Made by a program: the position numbers and the translations under genes. A stretch of 8,403 nucleotides of DNA from an uncultured Gammaproteobacteria bacterium (GTDB taxonomy: Bacteria; Pseudomonadota; Gammaproteobacteria; Chromatiales; Chromatiaceae): assembly GCA_937926265.1 (NCBI GenBank), contig CALAZS010000050.1, positions 1-8,403 of the forward strand. The letters are read 5' to 3'. Positions 1 through 6,159 of the stretch are shown piece by piece (positions within the stretch are counted from its first letter, which is position 1; every line of letters starts with the position of its first letter). The notes under the pieces are model-generated. The model did not search any database and was not told where the DNA came from. It saw only the letters and a program-made list of their open reading frames with translations.

Positions 1-546
1 GGACAACCCTGCACCAACCCGGTAGAACTGGATCCCTGTAAAGTCCTCCGACCAGCGGTAGAATGCCCCTGCCGCTGCATTAGGGATAAGCCTGTCGTTC
101 AATAAATAGTTGTAGAAGAAAACATACCGAAGCCCGTTGTTAAAAGCATCGGCATCAATGTCTGCCTGCCATTTCACCTGGTGTACCAGCTGGTGCCTTT
201 TGTCGTCCTCCTTTCCCAACAGGTCTTTTCGCAGGATCCCGAAACCGGGTCGGTGTTCCACTTCTCCCGGTTTGACGCTGAACCTGTAATCCGGCACGAT
301 CTCCCAGTGTTCCGAGAGAAAATAGGTGGCTACCCCTTCGAGAAACCAGCGGTCAAGGGCCTGGAAATCATCCTTTAGACGAACCTGCAATTCCCCGGAG
401 AACTTCCAGTTCCCTGCTGCCGTGGCCACCTTGTTCCCCAGAAAAAGCTGGTTGTCCCATTTATCGGTGTTGAAATCCTGTCCATAAAGACTAATGTTTA
501 AAATGACCAAAACAAAGGCAAGGAAAAACCGGTTGTGTTGACACAT
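1..546 (-). CDS. DUF2490-like outer-membrane protein (3' end cut off by the window edge)
   Basis: Reading leftward from an ATG at 546, an open frame of 182 codons runs to base 1 without a stop, so the C-terminus is missing. The first 22 or so residues are a signal peptide (MCQHNRFFLAFVLVILNIS, then LYGQ), so the product is exported. The mature part alternates short beta-strand-like segments rich in W, Y and F, with pieces such as WKFSGELQVRLKDD, HWEIVPDYRFS and RYVFFYNYLLNDRL. This pattern of a plasma-exposed 'Trp-strand, Arg, Tyr-Arg-strand' barrel resembles DUF2490 outer-membrane proteins, which have no assigned function. Four more in-frame ATGs lie upstream (582, 594, 603, 609). I chose 546 because it places the hydrophobic core right at the N-terminus; 594 would also give a plausible but long n-region. 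It follows the 616-1446 barrel gene by 69 nt at most and probably shares its mRNA. The first 300 bases are about 53% GC by hand count, higher than sampled stretches of its neighbours. The DUF2490 assignment is moderate in confidence; export and a beta-rich barrel are firmer. Confidence 0.72.
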   Translation of the reverse strand, partial: MCQHNRFFLAFVLVILNISLYGQDFNTDKWDNQLFLGNKVATAAGNWKFSGELQVRLKDDFQALDRWFLEGVATYFLSEHWEIVPDYRFSVKPGEVEHRPGFGILRKDLLGKEDDKRHQLVHQVKWQADIDADAFNNGLRYVFFYNYLLNDRLIPNAAAGAFYRWSEDFTGIQFYRVGAGLS

Positions 547-615
547 TGTTATCCCAGTAACTTGGTTACGGGGTACGGCCATCACAGTCTTCATTTGCCA
601 CATTACCATTAGGTG

Positions 616-1446
616 TCACCAAGGAAGTTTTATCACAGGGACGATCTGAAAGAAAATCCCCCAACTTGGACCGACCAAGTCTGGACGGGTAACAAAGTAT
701 TGCCCCTGAACAGTAAATTTTAAAGGCATTTTGCCCAGGACTAGGGTTTTTGCAATGCCTAGGTTGAGGGGTAGGGAAAAGTCAATATCCTGACCATTGA
801 CATAGTTGGCACTTTGCAATGGACTTCCACCTATTTGCCAACCTTTACCAACGGAGAACCAGTAAAAGATCTGGAGAGTGCCAAGGTTCACCCTTTCCTC
901 ACCCTGTTCCAGGCTTCCAATTCCGAAATAGTGCTGCCAAAGACCTCCGATTACGCCCCAACTACGCAACAAACCTATCAGGGCCGCAGGACCCAGTTGA
1001 AACTGATCAGAACCTAGTGCCGGATCGCTGCGTGTTGGAAAGAACATAGTGGGTCCAAAGCCCCAGAGTAATCCGGATTCGGTCTTTTTGCCCCAAAGTG
1101 ACATCAGGCCAATATTGCCGAACCCCTTCTCGTCGCCCCACTCACCTTGCTCATTAAGGACTGGGCTTCCGGAAATCTGAAAGCTTGGCCGAACACTTAA
1201 GTTTCCTCCCCATAACTTAAAAGGTAGGGTAGGCATAAAGACGAGGGTACTTGTATTTTGATCACTGGCACCCTGAAGATCACCATCCCATTGAGTATAG
1301 GTTCCTTGCAAGGTGAAATTTGCCAAGGCACCTACAGGATTGGAGAGTTCTTTTGCAATTTCGTCAGCACTCTTTGAATCATTGTCCTGGGCGTATATGT
1401 TGGAGCCCAAAAGAAAAAGAAGCAGGAAAAGTGATAGGTTCTTCAT
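616..1446 (-). CDS. Outer-membrane beta-barrel protein, 'neuromedin U'-labelled bacterial family
   Basis: This is a 276-residue protein when started at the ATG at 1446. That start puts a clean signal peptide at the N-terminus (MKNLSLFLLLFLLGSNIYAQ). An ATG at 1482 adds 12 residues and overlaps the preceding stop as TAATG, so it could be used by translational coupling. After the signal come a short helical stretch (ADEIAKELSNPVGALANF) and then a series of amphipathic strands with many W, F, G and Q, including LWGFGPTMFFPTRSD, FQLGPAALIGLL and QIFYWFSVGKGWQIG. The protein ends in a hydrophobic strand, QIVPVIKLPW, as barrels often do. This architecture matches the bacterial outer-membrane family that databases frequently misname 'neuromedin U', related in style to MetA-pathway/transporter-like barrels. 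It has nothing to do with the animal hormone. Its role is unknown; passage or anchoring of a substrate at the outer membrane is a guess from its operon partners. The stop is TGA at 618-616. Confidence 0.85.
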   Translation of the reverse strand: MKNLSLFLLLFLLGSNIYAQDNDSKSADEIAKELSNPVGALANFTLQGTYTQWDGDLQGASDQNTSTLVFMPTLPFKLWGGNLSVRPSFQISGSPVLNEQGEWGDEKGFGNIGLMSLWGKKTESGLLWGFGPTMFFPTRSDPALGSDQFQLGPAALIGLLRSWGVIGGLWQHYFGIGSLEQGEERVNLGTLQIFYWFSVGKGWQIGGSPLQSANYVNGQDIDFSLPLNLGIAKTLVLGKMPLKFTVQGQYFVTRPDLVGPSWGIFFQIVPVIKLPW

Positions 1447-1481
1447 AAGTATAAGATGCGTCCCTATTTTTCCATTTAGCA

Positions 1482-4400
1482 TTACTTCATCAGTTTCTCA
1501 AACTTCTTAGTCTCTTTTTCGATATCCGCTTCAAATTTTGAATCAACCGCATCGGCCTGTTCAATAAGCTCTTTAAACTCAGCTTTCATACTACCGCTTA
1601 CAGGACCTTCGGAGTGATCTAAAATGCCGCTCATAAAGGACATTTTGAAAAGGATCGTTGCTGGGAGGTTGATCACCTCTGCCAGGGTGCGGCCTGTTGA
1701 AACATAAGCCCCTTCATAACTATCCACCAAGGTTGCAACCACCTCTGCCTGAGCTTTTGCTTTTTTGTTACCTGAGGCTTCAGCTTTTTCAGTCACTTCC
1801 TTCTTTATAGCTTGTGCTTTTAACACTTTTTGAGTCCTTCCCTCAGCGTCATTATACATTTCCATCCAGAACGCAAACTTGTCATCGGCTTGTTGCTGGT
1901 TGTAGGATTCTTTAGGGTTCATAAAAACATTGAAATCCTGCGTTTGGCTTTGCCCATCGACGGTTAGCTTAACCGTATATTTTCCAGGTGGTACAATTGG
2001 AATAACAGTAGTTGCTGGTCTCCCAGGTACCCTACTGACACCATTTATGCGCATGTCCCAAACAAATTTGTTCAAACCCGTATTAAAATCACCTCCAGTA
2101 CCAGCGTTAAGCGTCATTTCTTCTTTACTGTAATTTCTTATCTCATTCCCGTCCTTGTCTAGAATAGCGATGGCTATATCCGTTGGTTCTTCATTTAGTT
2201 TAAAATAAAACACCGGACCCAGTGGTTTTGGATCACCCGCATCCAAGAACTTGCGTTTGCGTTCTCCATTAACCTGTTTAAAGGAAAGCTCATAAAAGGT
2301 AAGTCCTGGCCGCATGTTTTGCACGAAGTAGTTCTTTTTCATGCCCGGATCTCCGCCAGGGAAGTAATCCATCCACCAGTTATACCCAAAACGGGTATGG
2401 TCTGAAACGGGATATAGATGAACCGATTTAGAACTGACCTCCTGGCCGGCTTCCCTGAGTGGTGTAATGTCATCCATGATCCAAAAGCCACGTCCATTGG
2501 TAGCTATTACGAGGTCGACATCTTTGATCTTCATATCTACCACAGGAACCGATGGTAAATTCGCTCTTAGCTTTTCCCAGGACTGCCCATCGTTCAAAGA
2601 GTAATACACCCCTGATTCTGTTCCAGCAAACAGCAGTCCTTTTCTAACCTTGTCCTCTCTAATGGTTCTTGTGATCTGGTCCTGTGGGAAGTTTGCAGAC
2701 AGATTCGTCCAGGATTTTCCATAATCAGTTGTTTTATATAGGTAAGGCTTGTAATCGTCATAGGTATTGAAGTTTGAGAAGACTACGTACGCCGTTGCCG
2801 CATCGTGTGGTGACGGCTCGATTTCATAGACCTGAGAATACTCAGGTAGGGCTGGATCAGTAATTGTAATATCTTCCCAATTGCCACCGCCATTTTTGGT
2901 AATGTAAATTTTGCCGTCATCTGAACCGGTCCAGATAACGCCTTGCTTAACCGGCGATTCATCCATCCTCTTAATGGTACTATAGATCTCCTGGCCAAAG
3001 TATTCCGATAGCCAAGGGGTTCCGGTGATCTTCAATCGCTCTTTGATATTATTAGTGAGGTCTGGACTTATCACCTCCCAGTTCAGCCCTTCGTCTGTTG
3101 ATTTAAAGACTACATTTCCACCCAGGTAAATCGTCTTTCCGTCATGAGGGGATAAGAAATAGGCCAAATCCCAATTAAATCTATATTTAAGGTCGTATCC
3201 GTTAAGGCCGAATAAAGGCGATGGCCACACCGAACGCACCTCATTCTGACCTGTGGCCAGGTTATTCACTGTAAATGGCGCTCCACTGCCCATGGGGGCA
3301 CCCCCTGAAATGTTGTAAACAACATTTGGATCATTTGGGTTAGGGATGACACTGCTGATCTCCCCATTTCCAATCAGGGTAGTTTCATGGCCGGAAATTC
3401 CGCCCCATCTGGATGCGCTTGGTACTTTAAAAGCCAATACATCCTGACCACTTCCGTAAAGATTGTAGGGGAAATCGTTATCTACATTTACACGATAAAA
3501 CTGTACATTCTTCTGGGTGAAGTTAGTGGACCATGTATTCCCACCTGTCATACTCACCATAACGCCACCATCGTGTAATGCGATCATTCGATCGGGATTC
3601 TCAGGGCAAATCCATATGTCATGGAAATCATCTTTGGTCCCGGGTTCAAGAATCCAGTTCTTACCACCATCGACAGATCTAAAAATCCTATTATTCGGGG
3701 ACCATAGGTGGTCAGCGTCATGTGGACTGGCATAGATATGGCTGTAGTAGAACGGCCGCCCGATGATCTGGAAGAAATCAGTAACAAATTCCCAGTTTTC
3801 CCCAAGATCGTTTGAAGCATACAATCCTGGTTTGGTCTCAGAGTCAATCAAGGCATATAACTTTTTGGCATCAGCCGCAGACATGGTCAATCCCATGCGC
3901 CCTCGCCCTCCTTCCGGAAGGCCATTGGCATAAGTGATTTCTGTCCAGGTATCGCCTCCGTCAATAGACTTGTATAGTCCTGAATCTGGTCCACCGGTCT
4001 TGGGTCCCCAGGCTTTGCGCTCAAATTCCCAAATAGATGCAAAAAGTTCATCAGGGTTCGAGGGATTCATCACCAAATCGATAGCCCCTGCCTTGTCGCT
4101 TTTGAACAAGACCTGCTCCCATGTTTTTCCGCCATCCTTTGTTCTGTATACGCCGCGCTCTGGATTTGGTCCGAAGGCATGGCCAAAGGCTGCAACAAAA
4201 ACGATGTCCGGATTGGTCGGGTGCACGCGTACCTGAGAGATGTGATGTGTCTCCTTTAGACCAATGTTGACCCACGTCTCACCTCCATCGGTAGATTTAT
4301 AGACCCCGTCACCCCAACTTACGTTATTGCGCATTTGCGGTTCTCCCGTTCCCACATACATGATGTCGGGATTAGACTGCGAGATCTCCATGGCACCGAT

Positions 4401-4664
4401 ATTGCCGGACCCAAAGTCGTCATCTCCAACGGGAATCCAATACTGACCCGCATCCTCGGTTTTCCAAAGTCCGTTACTGGCACCGTGGTAAAAAGTGCTG
4501 GGCTCCGTTGGGTGCCCAATACCTACCGATCCTCTGGAGCCCATCATGGGCCCAACAAATCGCCAGGTCAGGGCATCAAATTTTTCTGGTCTTTCGTTTT
4601 GACCAAACCCTTGGGAATATATCAGGCTAAGAAGGCAGAGGGTAAGTGTACTGATTCTTTTCAT
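1482..4664 (-). CDS. Exported Asp-box (BNR/Sortilin-VPS10-like) beta-propeller protein
   Basis: The 1060-residue product begins with a signal peptide (MKRISTLTLCLLSLIYSQGFGQ) and should be periplasmic or surface-bound. Eleven Asp-box motifs of the type SxDGGxTW are visible near residues 68, 123, 174, 232, 283, 329, 370, 521, 588, 644 and 688, for example KSTDGGETW, KSIDGGDTW and RSVDGGKNW. They mark successive blades of one large or two tandem beta-propellers. Repeated 'hPsNPD' turns (SNPDIMYVG, TNPDIVFVA, SNPDELFAS) precede the boxes, as in Sortilin/VPS10 and Ycf48-like proteins. About residues 815-915 look like one or two Ig-like beta domains (KFVWDMRINGV, PPGKYTVKLTVDG), followed by a charged helical tail (about 920-1060). 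No type IX secretion C-terminal domain is apparent; the end is KKFEKLMK. Enzymes, peptide-binding receptors and assembly factors all use this fold, so catalysis cannot be inferred. It starts 22 nt after the amidohydrolase stop, and its TAA overlaps a possible start of the next gene. Automatic names such as 'glycosyl hydrolase' or 'photosystem II stability factor' should be distrusted. Confidence 0.93.
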   Translation of the reverse strand: MKRISTLTLCLLSLIYSQGFGQNERPEKFDALTWRFVGPMMGSRGSVGIGHPTEPSTFYHGASNGLWKTEDAGQYWIPVGDDDFGSGNIGAMEISQSNPDIMYVGTGEPQMRNNVSWGDGVYKSTDGGETWVNIGLKETHHISQVRVHPTNPDIVFVAAFGHAFGPNPERGVYRTKDGGKTWEQVLFKSDKAGAIDLVMNPSNPDELFASIWEFERKAWGPKTGGPDSGLYKSIDGGDTWTEITYANGLPEGGRGRMGLTMSAADAKKLYALIDSETKPGLYASNDLGENWEFVTDFFQIIGRPFYYSHIYASPHDADHLWSPNNRIFRSVDGGKNWILEPGTKDDFHDIWICPENPDRMIALHDGGVMVSMTGGNTWSTNFTQKNVQFYRVNVDNDFPYNLYGSGQDVLAFKVPSASRWGGISGHETTLIGNGEISSVIPNPNDPNVVYNISGGAPMGSGAPFTVNNLATGQNEVRSVWPSPLFGLNGYDLKYRFNWDLAYFLSPHDGKTIYLGGNVVFKSTDEGLNWEVISPDLTNNIKERLKITGTPWLSEYFGQEIYSTIKRMDESPVKQGVIWTGSDDGKIYITKNGGGNWEDITITDPALPEYSQVYEIEPSPHDAATAYVVFSNFNTYDDYKPYLYKTTDYGKSWTNLSANFPQDQITRTIREDKVRKGLLFAGTESGVYYSLNDGQSWEKLRANLPSVPVVDMKIKDVDLVIATNGRGFWIMDDITPLREAGQEVSSKSVHLYPVSDHTRFGYNWWMDYFPGGDPGMKKNYFVQNMRPGLTFYELSFKQVNGERKRKFLDAGDPKPLGPVFYFKLNEEPTDIAIAILDKDGNEIRNYSKEEMTLNAGTGGDFNTGLNKFVWDMRINGVSRVPGRPATTVIPIVPPGKYTVKLTVDGQSQTQDFNVFMNPKESYNQQQADDKFAFWMEMYNDAEGRTQKVLKAQAIKKEVTEKAEASGNKKAKAQAEVVATLVDSYEGAYVSTGRTLAEVINLPATILFKMSFMSGILDHSEGPVSGSMKAEFKELIEQADAVDSKFEADIEKETKKFEKLMK

Positions 4665-4686
4665 TGCTGCACTCGGTTAATTACTA

Positions 4687-6036
4687 TTATTTCTCTAAAG
4701 TATTTTTCCAAACCTGACCATCTTTCATGATCAGCTTCATATTGTTTTTGTAATCTCGAAGTACCGTAATGTCATCAAGCGGATTGCCATTGACAACAAT
4801 CAGATCAGCCCATGCTCCTTCCTCGATGACTCCCAGTTTACCTCCCAAGTAAGGGTCCAAGCTTCCAGTCCAGTCCTCACCTTGAAGTAGTACAGCCGCG
4901 TTTGACGTAGAGTGCTTCAATGCCTCTAATGAGCTGTATCCCAAGGATTCGACTTCGACAATTATATTTTCGGCTTGCATATCGATATATGGAGTACCAA
5001 ACATATCACCTCCAGTGACTGTGAAAACATTATGTTTTCGAGCCCATTTGGTCAAATTCACAACTCCTTCATGAACCTGTGAGGCCTTTTTTCTTTGGTC
5101 ATCAGTAAAGAATGTGATTTCCTCTGGGTGTGCGAATGCAGTAAAACTCATATAACCTTGAAGTGAAAGGGCAATACCTTCATCTGCCATTCGCTTCACA
5201 GTTTCTTCTGAAACAAGAAATCCATGCTCAACGCACCTTACACCAGCATCAATTGCTCTGTTAACCGATCTGTCGTGGTACGCATGCACGGTGACATAAG
5301 TTCCCCAGTCTTTCGTTGCTTCGACTGCAGCCTTCAACTCATCAAAGGAGTACTCGGTTACCTGTATAGGGTCCCACTCACTGGAGACTCCTCCTCCAGC
5401 CATCATTTTGATCTGTGTAGCTCCTTTTCTCAGATTTCTTCGGACAGCTTTCAGGACTTCAGGTACTCCATCTGCAACAATTACTCCTTCTGCCCCTTCG
5501 AGCCTGTCAACGGAGTGTCTTGTATCATTCCAGGGCCCTAAATCGGCATGCCCCGAGGTCTGCGTGATCCAAGCGCCAGAAGTATAGATTCTCGGACCAG
5601 GCAGGGCATTGTTCTTGATCAGTTTAGCAATGGCTTCAGTTGGAGAACCAGTATCCCTGGCGGTGGTGAATCCCTGGTCGAGATATCTTCTGCAATTGTC
5701 TGCTGACAGAGCTCCGAGCCCGAACGGATCGAGATCAGCAACTCCTTGCAGTAATCCCTCTTTAATTCCAATATGAGAATGCATATCAATTAACCCAGGG
5801 ATCAGGGTGCCGCCTTTTCCATCTATCACTTCGGCTCCCCTCGGCGCCTTTATACTTGTTCCAACCTCTTTTACATGTTTGTTTTCGATCAGGACATCTG
5901 CACTAACAACGTTATCGCTGGTTCCGTCCCAGACACTTACATTAGTGATTAGAACATAGGTGTTCTCATTTTCCTGTCCAAAGCCCAGATTTAGAGTGAA
6001 AAAGGCAAATACCAGGATAAGTTTAATAGCTTTCAT
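4687..6036 (-). CDS. Secreted metal-dependent amidohydrolase (Xaa-Pro dipeptidase / imidazolonepropionase-like)
   Basis: This is a 449-residue amidohydrolase-superfamily enzyme with a signal peptide (MKAIKLILVFAFFTLNLGFGQ), so it acts outside the cytoplasm. All expected metal-site elements are present: HxH in GLIDMHSHIG (H86, H88), the candidate carboxylated lysine in QIKMMAGGG (K210), histidines in TVHAYHD (H251) and CVEHGF (H271), and the late aspartate in TGGDMFGT (D344). The N-terminal (about 25-80) and C-terminal (about 398-445, LGVIEEGAWADLIVVNGNPL) strands form the usual small beta-sandwich around the TIM barrel. The HAYHD...EHG layout is that of the COG1228 group, whose studied members are Zn-dependent dipeptidases or carboxypeptidases acting on Xaa-Pro or Xaa-Arg/Lys substrates. 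Cytoplasmic imidazolonepropionase is less likely because of the signal peptide and absent hut genes. The exact substrate cannot be read from the sequence. It is the first gene of the presumed envelope operon, and its reading frame ends with three tandem stops (TAA TAG TAA). Confidence 0.94.
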   Translation of the reverse strand: MKAIKLILVFAFFTLNLGFGQENENTYVLITNVSVWDGTSDNVVSADVLIENKHVKEVGTSIKAPRGAEVIDGKGGTLIPGLIDMHSHIGIKEGLLQGVADLDPFGLGALSADNCRRYLDQGFTTARDTGSPTEAIAKLIKNNALPGPRIYTSGAWITQTSGHADLGPWNDTRHSVDRLEGAEGVIVADGVPEVLKAVRRNLRKGATQIKMMAGGGVSSEWDPIQVTEYSFDELKAAVEATKDWGTYVTVHAYHDRSVNRAIDAGVRCVEHGFLVSEETVKRMADEGIALSLQGYMSFTAFAHPEEITFFTDDQRKKASQVHEGVVNLTKWARKHNVFTVTGGDMFGTPYIDMQAENIIVEVESLGYSSLEALKHSTSNAAVLLQGEDWTGSLDPYLGGKLGVIEEGAWADLIVVNGNPLDDITVLRDYKNNMKLIMKDGQVWKNTLEK

Positions 6037-6081
6037 ACGAATATGTTCTTCAATTTAAAGGATTACAATATCGCTAGAATT

Positions 6082-6113
6082 GAAGTAGATAAAAAGGCCC
6101 AATTAGTAGCAAA
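6082..6113 (-). promoter_or_regulatory. Weak candidate Bacteroidota-type promoter for the envelope operon
   Basis: On the minus strand a TTTG (complement of 6113-6110) is followed after 18 nt by TATCTACT (from 6091). This loosely resembles the TTTG ... TAnnTTTG arrangement used by the Bacteroidota primary sigma factor. The -7 element matches poorly. A start site would fall near 6076, giving a leader of about 40 nt before the ATG at 6036. It is the best candidate seen in the 123-nt gap. Confidence 0.2.
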
Positions 6114-6137
6114 TTTGACCTGGGAAGCCATTGCGAT

Positions 6138-6157
6138 AATGATTTTCGAAAGTCATT
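6138..6157. promoter_or_regulatory. Near-perfect 20-bp palindrome in the regulator-amidohydrolase gap
   Basis: The bases aatgattttcgaaagtcatt form an inverted repeat centred on TTTCGAAA. Nine of the ten pairs are Watson-Crick, and the remaining one (6143/6152) is a G-U wobble on the plus strand. It lies just after the regulator's stop and about 100 nt upstream of the amidohydrolase start. On the minus strand the hairpin is not followed by a U-run, so it does not look like a terminator for the regulator. It could be an operator. A plus-strand terminator (T-run at 6156-6160) is possible, but no plus-strand gene is seen. Confidence 0.35.
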
Positions 6158-6159
6158 TT

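Noticed and set aside
181..378. Plus-strand open frame of 65 codons at the left edge
   Set aside because: The minus strand here carries a longer frame with a signal peptide and strand pattern that runs to the window edge; the plus frame is its shadow.
616..1446. True neuromedin U homologue
   Set aside because: The name is a database artefact; the protein has a bacterial signal peptide and an outer-membrane barrel pattern.
1482..4664. Sialidase or photosystem II assembly factor, as the Asp boxes might suggest
   Set aside because: Asp boxes are structural. I see no clear sialidase FRIP motif or arginine triad, and the organism type gives no reason to expect photosystem assembly.
4335..4730. 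Plus-strand open frame of 131 codons
   Set aside because: It lies antisense over the N-terminal coding part of the propeller gene and the end of the amidohydrolase gene. Its translation is of low-complexity shadow type with no recognisable domain or signal.
5224..5541. Plus-strand open frame of 105 codons
   Set aside because: It is fully antisense to the conserved core of the amidohydrolase (HAYHD/EHG region), so it is best explained as a shadow of that gene.
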